Shown here piece after piece: positions 1 through 7,037 of a DNA stretch of 64,000 nt. The notes beneath the pieces are model-generated. The model was not told the origin of the DNA. It made no database searches and was given only the letters and a program-made list of their open reading frames with translations. Position 1 is the first letter of the stretch. Each line of letters opens with the position of its first letter. The stretch spans positions 156,634-220,633 of the forward strand of contig NZ_BLXZ01000010.1 of NCBI RefSeq assembly GCF_014193675.1. The letters are read 5' to 3'. The DNA comes from Geomonas limicola. GTDB lineage: Bacteria; Desulfobacterota; Desulfuromonadia; Geobacterales; Geobacteraceae. The translations under genes were made by a program, and so were the position numbers.

Positions 1-393
1 CGCGAAGACGGCGCCGGCGGTGACCTGGGGCCAGAACTTGGCGCGCTCGGCGATGCCGCCGGAGATGATGGCGGGGATGCAGGCGGCGAAGCAGAGCAGG
101 AAGAAGTAGTGGGTGATGTCGTAGCCCTGGTTCTCGCCCAGGATCTGCTTGACCGGCTTCAAAAAGCTGATGCCGTAGGCGATCGGGAAGCCGATGAGGA
201 AGTAGACGACCGTGGAGACCGACCAGTCGGTGAGGATCTTCACGAAGGCGTTGACCTGGTTTTTCTTGCGGACCGTCCCCACCTCGAGAAAGGCGAAGCC
301 GGCGTGCATGGCGAACACCATGACCGCGCCGAGCATGAGGAAAAGCACATCGCTGCTGTTGCCCAGTGGGGTCGTCATTGACATCCCGTTCAT
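1..393 (-). CDS. amt: Ammonium transporter, N-terminal part (cut by window edge)
   Basis: Reading the minus strand from the ATG at 393 gives 131 codons with no stop before the window edge. The product begins MNGMSMTTPLGNSSDVLFLM and shows hydrophobic segments typical of Amt/Mep/Rh channels, including AGFAFLEVGTVRKKN and the family-like stretch SGGIAERAKF near residues 112-121. These inner-membrane trimers carry ammonium or ammonia into the cell under nitrogen limitation. A good ribosome-binding site (GGAGG) lies 7 bases before the ATG. Upstream are a sigma54 promoter (450-466) and three enhancer-like dyads (509-567), so nitrogen-regulated expression is very likely. Family membership is clear; the specific paralogue and any linked glnK lie outside the window. 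Confidence 0.93.
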   Translation of the reverse strand, partial: MNGMSMTTPLGNSSDVLFLMLGAVMVFAMHAGFAFLEVGTVRKKNQVNAFVKILTDWSVSTVVYFLIGFPIAYGISFLKPVKQILGENQGYDITHYFFLLCFAACIPAIISGGIAERAKFWPQVTAGAVFA

Positions 394-449
394 TGAGTTA
401 CCTCCGTTGGTAAATGGCCAGGTCAGCACTGACCAAGGCGCCCAGAGAC

Positions 450-466
450 AGCAAGCTTCCTGCCAA
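450..466 (-). promoter_or_regulatory. Sigma54 (RpoN) promoter of amt
   Basis: On the minus strand the sequence TTGGCAGGAAGCTTGCT has the GG and GC elements separated by exactly 10 bases, matching the -24/-12 consensus (TGGCAC-N5-TTGCA type). Transcription would start near 438, about 45 bases before the amt ATG. Two other nitrogen genes in the window, GSIII and glnB, have almost the same promoter sequence. Confidence 0.85.
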
Positions 467-508
467 GTTGCTAACCTGCTGGAATGTCGTGAGGGCACCT
501 GTCGCTGT

Positions 509-567
509 CGCCTAATTAAACGGCAGGGCTGCCTATTTGCTGGGCGTTCATGCCTAATGAATGGGCA
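509..567. promoter_or_regulatory. Three phased 17-bp dyads (enhancer for amt)
   Basis: Read on the minus strand, the three sites are TGCCCATTCATTAGGCA (551-567), CGCCCAGCAAATAGGCA (530-546) and TGCCGTTTAATTAGGCG (509-525). Each is a 17-bp TGCC-N9-GGCA type dyad. Start-to-start spacing is exactly 21 bp, two helical turns. They are centred about 79, 100 and 121 bp upstream of the predicted sigma54 start, the usual place for an NtrC-type activator. Overall length and TGC...GCA ends resemble NtrC boxes, but the half-site differs. Binding by a specific protein is inferred. Confidence 0.75.
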
Positions 568-578
568 GTGAATAGGGG

Positions 579-607
579 TTGACCTCCCCTGCGGCACGGG
601 GTACATT
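579..607 (+). promoter_or_regulatory. Sigma70-type promoter of the acuC-like gene
   Basis: TTGACC (579-584) and TACATT (602-607) are separated by 17 bases, 26 bases upstream of the GTG start at 633. The -35 box begins 12 bases after the last nitrogen dyad, so the amt activator could also affect this divergent promoter. Confidence 0.5.
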
Positions 608-632
608 CAACCGGTTTCCAGAGGGAGGAGTC

Positions 633-1787
633 GTGTCGCGCAAGACAGCACTCATCAGTTGCACCGACCTGGGCGGGTACAGCTACGGGGAGGCGCACCC
701 TTTCAAGGTACAGCGCTTCCGCCTGGCGCACGACCTGATGGGGGCCTACGGCCTTTTGCAGCTCCCGGGGATGGAACTGCGCCGACCGCGCCCGGTGAGC
801 TATCAGGAGCTGCTCACCGGCCACAGCGCCGAGTACCTGGAGCGCCTGCGCGAGTTCAGCGCCGCCAGCGAGTCGCGTGCCGATTTCCGCTTCGGGCTGG
901 GTGACCTGGAGAACCCGATCTTCCCCGGCGTCTTCGATTGGGCCTGCCTCGGGGTCTCGGGGACCCTGGAGGCGGCCCGGCTGGTGAGCGAGGAGGGGTT
1001 CGCCGCCGCCTTCAACCCGCTGGGGGGCTGGCACCACGCCCAGAAAAGCCGCGCCTCCGGCTTCTCTTACTTAAACGACGCGGTGGTCGCCATCAACCAC
1101 CTGGTGGCCCAGGGAAAGCGCGTGGTCTACCTGGACCTCGACGCCCACCACGGCGACGGCGTCCAGAACGCCTACTACGACACCGATCGGGTGCTCACCA
1201 TCTCGCTGCACGAAAGCGGCATGTACTTCTTCCCGGGGACCGGGTTCGAGGACGAGACCGGCGTGGGGGCGGGGGAGGGGTACTGCGTCAACGTCCCCCT
1301 GCAGGCCCACACCGACGACGCCCTCTTCATGAAGGCCTTCGACGAGGTGGCCTTCCCGCTCATCGCGGCCTACAACCCGGACGTGCTCTTCACCCAGCTG
1401 GGGGCGGACACCTTCCGCACCGATCCCCTGACCCGGCTCGAGGTCACCACCCACGCCTACGCCTACATCATGAAAAAGCTGAGGGCCCTCGCCATCCCCT
1501 GGGTCGCCGTGGGGGGCGGGGGGTACGACATGATGAACGTGGCGCGCGCCTGGACCATCGCCTGGGCCATCATGAACGATCGCGAGATTTCGCCCCGGCT
1601 CCCCCAGTCCTTCCTCACCCTGAGCGGGGAACTGGGATTTCCGCACCGCATGCTCCTGGACGCCATGCACTGGGCCCAGGAGGACGACCGCAACGTGGCG
1701 CTGGACGCCGTGCAAAAGAGCATCGCCCAGGTACGGGCCCGGGTCTTCCCGGTCCTGATCGGTCCCTATGGCAGCGGCAAGCGCTGA
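633..1787 (+). CDS. AcuC-like histone deacetylase family protein
   Basis: A 384-aa member of the arginase/deacetylase fold family, which removes acetyl groups from lysines or other acetylated amines with a metal ion. Key sites are visible: His-His at 134-135 (GGWHHAQ), the metal ligands Asp170 and His172 in DLDAHHGDG, Asp259 (QLGADT) and the transition-state Tyr298 in GGGGYDM. In Bacillus, AcuC acts on acetyl-CoA synthetase; a similar role here is only inferred, as no acs gene is nearby. The GTG start at 633 is chosen for its ribosome-binding site (GGGAGGAG, 623-630); an in-frame extension upstream would run into the promoter. The 3' end overlaps the next gene by 20 bases, suggesting cotranscription. 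Confidence 0.88.
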   Translation: MSRKTALISCTDLGGYSYGEAHPFKVQRFRLAHDLMGAYGLLQLPGMELRRPRPVSYQELLTGHSAEYLERLREFSAASESRADFRFGLGDLENPIFPGVFDWACLGVSGTLEAARLVSEEGFAAAFNPLGGWHHAQKSRASGFSYLNDAVVAINHLVAQGKRVVYLDLDAHHGDGVQNAYYDTDRVLTISLHESGMYFFPGTGFEDETGVGAGEGYCVNVPLQAHTDDALFMKAFDEVAFPLIAAYNPDVLFTQLGADTFRTDPLTRLEVTTHAYAYIMKKLRALAIPWVAVGGGGYDMMNVARAWTIAWAIMNDREISPRLPQSFLTLSGELGFPHRMLLDAMHWAQEDDRNVALDAVQKSIAQVRARVFPVLIGPYGSGKR

Positions 1788-2583
1788 GCATATCCTCAGG
1801 GACGCGCGCGGGCGCGAGCTCTACTCGCTGAACGACATCAACCGGCTCGAGCCGGAAGAGAAGGAGGCGATCTACCGCGTCCTGTTGCCGCAGCGCCTGG
1901 TGGAACTTTTGGACGGCGCCGGCGGCTCGGTGCGCTTCATCGCCCCCGACGGGCTGCGCCTGGTGCGCATCGAGGTGCGCCTGAAGCCCGAGGACCGGGA
2001 CCTGGTCTTCTTCGTGGAGCTCTGCGACACCCAGCACCGCCAGATGGAACTCTCCTTCTGCATCATAAGCGACCCCTTTGCGCCGCGCTTCGACGTGGAC
2101 CTGGACGAAAGGGGGCGCGACAACTGTTTCGCCACCCTGGGGAGGAACCTCCCCGAGGAGGAGCGCGCCATGGCGGCCGGCCTCTTCCCGAACCAGACCC
2201 GGCACGGGCTGCGCATGTTCCGCGAGTTCCTGCCGCTTTTGGAGCGTTTCACCGCGAGCCTCGACATGCAGTTCATCGTCGCCGAGCCGCTTACCTACGA
2301 CAACGCCATCCGCTACGAGCACTACGGCTTCGATTACCTGGTGGGAAAGCGGCTCATGCAGGAGATCGATGCCGGCTTCGCCCCGGGGGGGATCCTGGCC
2401 CGCCGCCTGGACGGCTCCACCCCCTTTCGCAGGCCCGGTGCCGAGAAGAGCGTCCTGGGACGCAGTTGGGCGATCCACGACGGGATCCTCGACGAGCCCT
2501 GGGACGGCGTGCGCATCTACAAGACCGTCGGCGTCCATGCCGGCGTGGATACCTTCCCGTCACGGGAACGCAAGGAGATCTAG
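1768..2583 (+). CDS. Conserved hypothetical protein (271 aa)
   Basis: I do not recognise this family. The product is a soluble, acidic 271-aa protein without signal peptide or membrane segment. It begins MAAASAEHILRDARGRELYS, has an alternating hydrophobic/charged region near residues 45-110 suggestive of an alpha/beta fold, and a Gly-rich stretch near 210. The start overlaps the acuC-like gene by 20 bases and the next gene begins one base after its stop, so translation of the three genes is probably coupled. The context suggests a shared function with the deacetylase and the TPR protein, but nothing in the sequence shows what it is. Confidence 0.7.
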   Translation: MAAASAEHILRDARGRELYSLNDINRLEPEEKEAIYRVLLPQRLVELLDGAGGSVRFIAPDGLRLVRIEVRLKPEDRDLVFFVELCDTQHRQMELSFCIISDPFAPRFDVDLDERGRDNCFATLGRNLPEEERAMAAGLFPNQTRHGLRMFREFLPLLERFTASLDMQFIVAEPLTYDNAIRYEHYGFDYLVGKRLMQEIDAGFAPGGILARRLDGSTPFRRPGAEKSVLGRSWAIHDGILDEPWDGVRIYKTVGVHAGVDTFPSRERKEI

Positions 2584-2584
2584 C

Positions 2585-3529
2585 ATGGAGAGGAAAACCA
2601 CCCCGCTCCCCGGGATCGTCTATTTCACCCCCCCTCCCGGGACCGTGGTCACCGGGCTGGACGACAAGGTCGTGCTCCAGGTCGGCAACCTGCCGATACC
2701 GCTTCTGGAGCAGGACTTCCTGGCCCTTTCCGGCGAGCTCGGCTACGACGCACTGGGGCGCGGCATCTACCAGGCGCTGCGCACTGACCCCGGCTGCCTG
2801 AACGCCGCCGACTACGCCCAGCTTCTCAAGGAGGGGTATCCGCACTACCTCTCCGAGCTGGCGAGCCACATCCTCATGCTCGGTGAAAAGGACGTCGAGA
2901 TCCCCTACCTGGACCGCCGGGTGAACCTGTTGCGCATCTTCGCCCTGGTGGAGCCGGACAACGCCCACTTCCCGCTGGAAATCGGCGCGACGCTCCTGGA
3001 CAAGGGGTGCCGCTTCTCGGCGCTGCACCTCTCCACGGTCACCCTGTACCGTGCCGAGGAGCACCTGGAGCGGGCTTTCGCGCTCTCCCCGGACAACCCC
3101 AAGGTGCTCTCCACCCTGGCGGAGGTCCTGTTCCTGCTCGGCAAGTACCCGCGGGCGGCCGAGCTGTGGCAGCGGCTTTTGCCGGGGCTCGCCCCCGAAG
3201 CGGCCGAGGTGGTGCGCCTGCGCCTGGAGAAGATCGCGAACAACGAGCTCCCCCGGGTGCCGGCGGTCGATTACCTGGAGGCGGTGGCGGTGGCGCTGTC
3301 GCTGCAGCAAAACGGGGCGAGCGACGAGGCTGCGGCGATCTTCGGGGACATCATGGCCGACGAGAAGTTCGCTGCCGAGTTCCCGATGGCCGAGATCCCC
3401 TATCTGTGCGCCCTGTGCTGCAACGACCTGGGGCGTGGCCGGGATGCCCGGCTCTTGCTGCGCCAGGCGCTCAAACTGAACCCGGACTTCGCCGAGGCGC
3501 GCGAGGCCCTGGATAAACTGACCGAGTAG
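2585..3529 (+). CDS. TPR-repeat protein (314 aa)
   Basis: The protein starts MERKTTPLPGIVYFTPPPG at the ATG at 2585, preceded by AAGGAG (2571-2576). Helical pairs with tetratricopeptide spacing are visible, for example AEEHLERAFALSPDNPKVLS (about residues 158-177), the following LAEVLFLLGKYPRAAELWQR, and the C-terminal RDARLLLRQALKLNPDFAEA. TPRs mediate protein-protein contact; the partner is unknown. There is no signal peptide, so it is probably cytoplasmic. It follows the 271-aa gene with a one-base gap and is likely in the same operon as the deacetylase. Confidence 0.75.
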   Translation: MERKTTPLPGIVYFTPPPGTVVTGLDDKVVLQVGNLPIPLLEQDFLALSGELGYDALGRGIYQALRTDPGCLNAADYAQLLKEGYPHYLSELASHILMLGEKDVEIPYLDRRVNLLRIFALVEPDNAHFPLEIGATLLDKGCRFSALHLSTVTLYRAEEHLERAFALSPDNPKVLSTLAEVLFLLGKYPRAAELWQRLLPGLAPEAAEVVRLRLEKIANNELPRVPAVDYLEAVAVALSLQQNGASDEAAAIFGDIMADEKFAAEFPMAEIPYLCALCCNDLGRGRDARLLLRQALKLNPDFAEAREALDKLTE

Positions 3530-3538
3530 GAGGGGGCG

Positions 3539-3634
3539 ATGTTTGGCTTTAGTCCAGCCGATTGGATCTTCATAGCCGGGGTAATGGCGGTGATTTTTTT
3601 CTGTGTTGCCATAAGCGGCATGAGGAAGAGATGA
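3539..3634 (+). CDS. 31-aa single-pass membrane micropeptide
   Basis: An ATG at 3539, preceded by a strong AGGAGGG site and only 9 bases after the TPR gene stop, opens a 31-codon frame. The peptide begins MFGFSPADWIFIAGVMAVIF, continues FCVAISG and ends MRKR: one hydrophobic helix of about 20 residues with a basic tail, suggesting the C-terminus is cytoplasmic. The ribosome-binding site, tight spacing and clean topology support a real small protein; no known family is recognised. Confidence 0.5.
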   Translation: MFGFSPADWIFIAGVMAVIFFCVAISGMRKR

Positions 3635-3648
3635 TATCCTGTAGGTGC

Positions 3649-3785
3649 TAAAACCGTGAACGACGTTGAGTAGTTGAGTCGGGGGGGGGAAGGGGGATGC
3701 CGGACTTGGTTCACAGGCACCCCGGTCCCTCATCCAGTAAAAGGTAGCTGGGACCACTCAACGACTCAACCACCCGACGGTTTTA
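3649..3785. repeat. Intergenic inverted word-repeat element
   Basis: The left arm holds TAAAACCGT followed by GTTGAGTAGTTGAGTC; the right arm, read on the other strand, holds TAAAACCGT followed by GGTTGAGTCGTTGAGT. The arms flank about 70 bases of unrelated G-rich sequence. The element sits between the micropeptide and the CoA-binding protein gene and carries no gene. Function unknown. Confidence 0.55.
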
Positions 3786-3804
3786 CCCAAAAAGGAGGTT
3801 CGCC

Positions 3805-4212
3805 ATGTTTAAACCGATCGAGCAGATCATCACCAGCTACAAAACCATCGCGGTGGTGGGGCTCTCCCCCGACCCCGGCAAGCCGAGCTACGAGGTGGCC
3901 TCCTACCTGAAAAAGGCCGGCTACCGGATCATCCCGGTAAACCCGGCCTGCCGGGAGGTCTTGGGCGAGCGCTGCTACCCGAGCATCTCGGAAATCCCGG
4001 AAGAGGTCGAGGTGGTGGATATCTTCCGCCGCTCCGAGTTCGTCCCGGAGGTGGTGGAAGATGCCATCAAGAAAGGGGTCAAGGCCATCTGGATGCAGGA
4101 AGGGGTGGTGAACCAGGAGGCGGCCCAGCGCGCCGAGGCGGCCGGCCTTCTGGTGGTGATGGACCACTGCATGCTCAAGGAGCACTACAAGCTGCACAAG
4201 ACCACCCGGTGA
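3805..4212 (+). CDS. CoA-binding domain protein (YccU-like)
   Basis: A 135-aa single-domain protein of the CoA-binding (Rossmann-like) family. The nucleotide-binding loop is seen early in IAVVGLSPDPGKPSYEVA (residues 15-32), followed by YRIIPVNP and the typical IWMQEGVVN near residue 95. Members resemble the N-terminal part of succinyl-CoA synthetase alpha and bind CoA; no reaction is firmly established for the stand-alone form. The ATG at 3805 has an ideal AAAGGAGG site 6 bases upstream. It appears monocistronic or paired with the small membrane protein 40 bases downstream. Confidence 0.87.
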   Translation: MFKPIEQIITSYKTIAVVGLSPDPGKPSYEVASYLKKAGYRIIPVNPACREVLGERCYPSISEIPEEVEVVDIFRRSEFVPEVVEDAIKKGVKAIWMQEGVVNQEAAQRAEAAGLLVVMDHCMLKEHYKLHKTTR

Positions 4213-4252
4213 CCCGGGCCGAGCACTTCAGCCAACCGTAAGGAAGCCACCC

Positions 4253-4687
4253 ATGTCGTACCAACCGGAAAGCCGCCCCTGGGGCCTTAGTGCCCTTTCG
4301 GCGGCTTACTTCTTGTTCCTCATCCTCACCATGTCGAGTTACGGCGCCCCCTTTCCGCTGTGGGGGCGGTTCTACAACGGGTCCGCCGCCCAGTGGCTGG
4401 TCTTTGCCGACAGCATGATCTCGCTGTACCTGTGGCTCGGCGTCCTGAAAAGGCAGCAGCTTACCGTCTGGCTCATCATCGGCTACAACCTGTTCGATAT
4501 CCTGAACGCCTGCGTGAACCTCGCCCGCATCTCCGCCTCCGAGTACGCCCGCTTCGCCGAATCAGCTATCTCCGAAGACGACCTGCGCCTGAACACCCTG
4601 GTCGCCGCGGTGCTGCTCATGCTGCTCAACCTTTACGTCTTTCGCAACCGGCGCCACTTTTACAACCGCTCGCTGTACCTTTTTTAG
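4253..4687 (+). CDS. Hypothetical four-helix membrane protein
   Basis: A 144-aa protein with about four hydrophobic segments (roughly residues 14-32, 45-63, 72-92 and 112-132) and a basic C-terminal tail (RNRRHFYNRS). No family is recognised. The ATG at 4253 is preceded by AAGGAAG. It probably sits in the inner membrane. The position just after the CoA-binding protein suggests cotranscription but gives no functional hint. Confidence 0.65.
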   Translation: MSYQPESRPWGLSALSAAYFLFLILTMSSYGAPFPLWGRFYNGSAAQWLVFADSMISLYLWLGVLKRQQLTVWLIIGYNLFDILNACVNLARISASEYARFAESAISEDDLRLNTLVAAVLLMLLNLYVFRNRRHFYNRSLYLF

Positions 4688-5040
4688 CAACCTGCCGACG
4701 CTTTCCGGTCCCGCTTCAGTTTCTCGAGCCGCTGCCGATTATTCCTGAAGGGTCCACATTGGCTCAAGCGGGGAGGGGCCAAGGTACTGGGAAGAGCCTG
4801 CTGGCTCACAACCGCGGCGCCGACCACTCGCTTATCGGTGGCGACCCTACCAGGGAAGCGGCTGACAGGTAAAAAACGCAGCTCGCTGAACAAGCAGACA
4901 CGCCGGTAGACAATGGCTGTCTCCCTTAGTACAAGGTGCGATTCGGGCAGGTACTGTAGGAGTTTGTCCCTTTCTCTGTACCCGATTCAGAAAATATCAG
5001 CTTATGCGCTAACTGGTTAGTGTCAGCCAAGAATCTCCTC
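4688..5040. other. Intergenic stretch with no recognisable gene
   Basis: About 350 bases between the membrane protein and the promoter of the ABC-ATPase gene. I checked both strands for a structured RNA, riboswitch or short gene with a ribosome-binding site and saw none that I can support. Confidence 0.5.
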
Positions 5041-5070
5041 TTGCCAGGTACCTGTAATCTCTGCTAGTAT
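5041..5070 (+). promoter_or_regulatory. Sigma70-type promoter before the ATPase-cytochrome operon
   Basis: TTGCCA (5041-5046) and TAGTAT (5065-5070) are separated by 18 bases, about 100 bases upstream of the GTG start at 5175. It is the best-matching promoter before the operon. Confidence 0.45.
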
Positions 5071-5174
5071 GTGCGCCGTTTAAGGCACCAGAACCCGCCG
5101 CAGTCAACCGGCACCGGTTCGAGCTCACAGGCACCTTTTCCGACACCAACTTATTGCGCCGACGAGGAACTATA

Positions 5175-6008
5175 GTGTTTGCCAAGCTCAAACATGGTCT
5201 GACCGGCTCATTCTTTCACGCCGACAACGCGGACCGACCGATCAACCTCGACGACACCCGCGGCGTCGGCATCCGAATCGAAGCGCTCAACAAGTACTTC
5301 GACGGCCACCACGTGCTGAAAGACATCAACCTGGAGATCAAATCCGGCGAGACCTTCAGCATCATCGGCCCCTCGGGTACCGGCAAGAGCGTCCTTTTAA
5401 AGCACATCGTCAAGCTGGAATCTCCGGACTCCGGCGAGATCTTCATCGACGACATCCCGATTTTCAACCAGCCGCGCGGCGGCGAACAGCGCGACTACCG
5501 CTACTCGATGGTGTTCCAGTCCTCGGCACTCTTCAACTCGCTTACCGTGGGGGAGAACGTCGGGCTCTGGCTGAGGGAAAAACGGGTCTGCAAGGAACAG
5601 CGCATCCGGGAGATCATCCGGGAGAAACTGGAGATGGTGGGCCTGGTGGGGAAGGAGCAGCTGCGCACCTCGGAGCTCTCCGGCGGCATGAAAAAGCGCG
5701 TGGCCATCGCCCGCTCGCTTGCCATGAACCCGGACCTGATCCTCTACGACGAGCCGACCGCGGAACTCGACCCGGTCACCACGGACGAGCTGGCCAACAC
5801 GATCCTGAAGCTCAAGGAGAGTACCAGGAACACCACGGTGATCGTGACCCACGACCTCAACTTCGCGCTCTACATCTCGGACCGCATCGCCATGATGCAC
5901 GGCGGCACCATCGTCGAGGTGGGGACGCCACGCGAGATCAAGAAGAGTGAAAACCCCATCGTGCGCGGCTTCATCTACACCACCACCAAGGGGATCAGGG
6001 GAGATTAG
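5175..6008 (+). CDS. ABC transporter ATPase, MlaF-like
   Basis: A 277-aa ATP-binding cassette protein. Walker A GPSGTGKS (residues 65-72), Q-loop Gln115, signature LSGGMKKR (168-175), Walker B LILYDEP (188-194) and the switch His226 are all present, so it should be an active ATPase. The SGGM signature and overall pattern resemble MlaF, which powers phospholipid movement between membranes. No permease (MlaE-like) or MCE protein is encoded nearby, which is odd. The GTG at 5175 is preferred over an in-frame TTG at 5154 because GAGGA lies just before it. The cytochrome gene follows after 3 bases, so the two are cotranscribed. Confidence 0.88.
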   Translation: MFAKLKHGLTGSFFHADNADRPINLDDTRGVGIRIEALNKYFDGHHVLKDINLEIKSGETFSIIGPSGTGKSVLLKHIVKLESPDSGEIFIDDIPIFNQPRGGEQRDYRYSMVFQSSALFNSLTVGENVGLWLREKRVCKEQRIREIIREKLEMVGLVGKEQLRTSELSGGMKKRVAIARSLAMNPDLILYDEPTAELDPVTTDELANTILKLKESTRNTTVIVTHDLNFALYISDRIAMMHGGTIVEVGTPREIKKSENPIVRGFIYTTTKGIRGD

Positions 6009-6011
6009 AAC

Positions 6012-7013
6012 ATGGCACTGCCGGGCACTGTGCGCCAGAAACGAGCCTTCCTCATAGCGCTTTCAAGTGCGCTCTTGCTGGTTTCGTGCGCCTCGCTCAA
6101 GCAGTCCAAGCCCATCCTCCCGGTGCGCGAGTACGAGAGGATGATCGTGGGACGCCTTGATGCGGAGTACGTCGGTACCAACAACTGCGTCTCCAAGTGC
6201 CACGCCCACGACAAGATCACCAGCGACTTCAGCCACTCGGTGCACGGCGAGCAGATCAAGCCGGAGACCGGGCTCCCCCTGGTGAACTGCGAATCCTGTC
6301 ACGGTCCCGGCAGCCTCGCCATCGCCCACCTGGACGACGACCGCGAAAAGAACATCCAGCTGCAAAAGAAGTGCGACACCTCGAAGTTCCTGGACATCAT
6401 GAACCTCCCCCCCCAGGCCCAGTCCCTCATCTGCCTCAAATGCCATTCCGCAGCCTCGATCCCCGCCCTGGCCCACTGGAACGCCTCGGCCCACGCGGTG
6501 AACGACGTGAGCTGTTTTGACTGCCACAAACTCCACAAGGGCCCCCAGCAGAAGGTGAGCCGCGAAGAGATGGCCGAGATGTGTTTCGGCTGCCACCCCG
6601 AGGTGCGCGCCGAGAACGCGCTTTACTCGCACCACCCGCTGCGCGAGAAAAAGATGGTCTGCGTCGACTGCCACGAGGTGCACGGCTCGACCCAGGAGAA
6701 GCTTTTGAAGGGGAACACCCCCAAGGAAACCTGCACCCGCTGCCACATGGAGAAGCAGGGGCCCTTCGCCTACGAGCATGGCGACGTCACCGAGAACTGT
6801 GCCAACTGCCACACCCCGCACGGTTCGGTGAACAACCACCTCCTGAACGCGGCACTCCCCTTTCTCTGTCTGCAGTGCCACACCGGGCACCTGGTCACCA
6901 ATACCAACGTAAAGCAGCTCTTCACCAACCGCTGTACTGACTGCCACTCGCAGATCCACGGCACCGATACCCCCTCCCAGGGAGTCACCGGGAGGGGCAC
7001 CCTGCGTCAGTAA
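6012..7013 (+). CDS. Lipoprotein multiheme c-type cytochrome, MtrA/DmsE-like
   Basis: A 333-aa protein with a lipoprotein signal (h-region AFLIALSSALLLV, lipobox LVSC, lipidated Cys26). It carries nine CxxCH haem motifs (CESCH, CLKCH, CFDCH, CFGCH, CVDCH, CTRCH, CANCH, CLQCH, CTDCH) plus an earlier CVSKCH (residues 59-64), a CX3CH variant; if that binds haem, the protein is a decahaem cytochrome like MtrA. His-rich spacing such as FSHSVHGE matches MtrA/DmsE proteins, which pass electrons through an outer-membrane barrel. The next gene encodes such a barrel, which strengthens the call. Classical MtrA is soluble, so the lipobox is unusual. The start follows an AGGGGAGA site. Confidence 0.85.
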   Translation: MALPGTVRQKRAFLIALSSALLLVSCASLKQSKPILPVREYERMIVGRLDAEYVGTNNCVSKCHAHDKITSDFSHSVHGEQIKPETGLPLVNCESCHGPGSLAIAHLDDDREKNIQLQKKCDTSKFLDIMNLPPQAQSLICLKCHSAASIPALAHWNASAHAVNDVSCFDCHKLHKGPQQKVSREEMAEMCFGCHPEVRAENALYSHHPLREKKMVCVDCHEVHGSTQEKLLKGNTPKETCTRCHMEKQGPFAYEHGDVTENCANCHTPHGSVNNHLLNAALPFLCLQCHTGHLVTNTNVKQLFTNRCTDCHSQIHGTDTPSQGVTGRGTLRQ

Positions 7014-7037
7014 CGGCAAAGGAGCCTCGAGGACCAG

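Noticed and set aside
509..567. Dual hexaloop hairpins for an ANTAR antiterminator
   Set aside because: At amt the sites are upstream of the predicted transcription start and loops do not fit the A1/G4 hexaloop rule; 21-bp phasing fits DNA binding better. Left open for GSIII, where the sites are in the leader.
4688..5040. Structured small RNA (6S, SRP RNA or tmRNA)
   Set aside because: No conserved core of any of these could be recognised.
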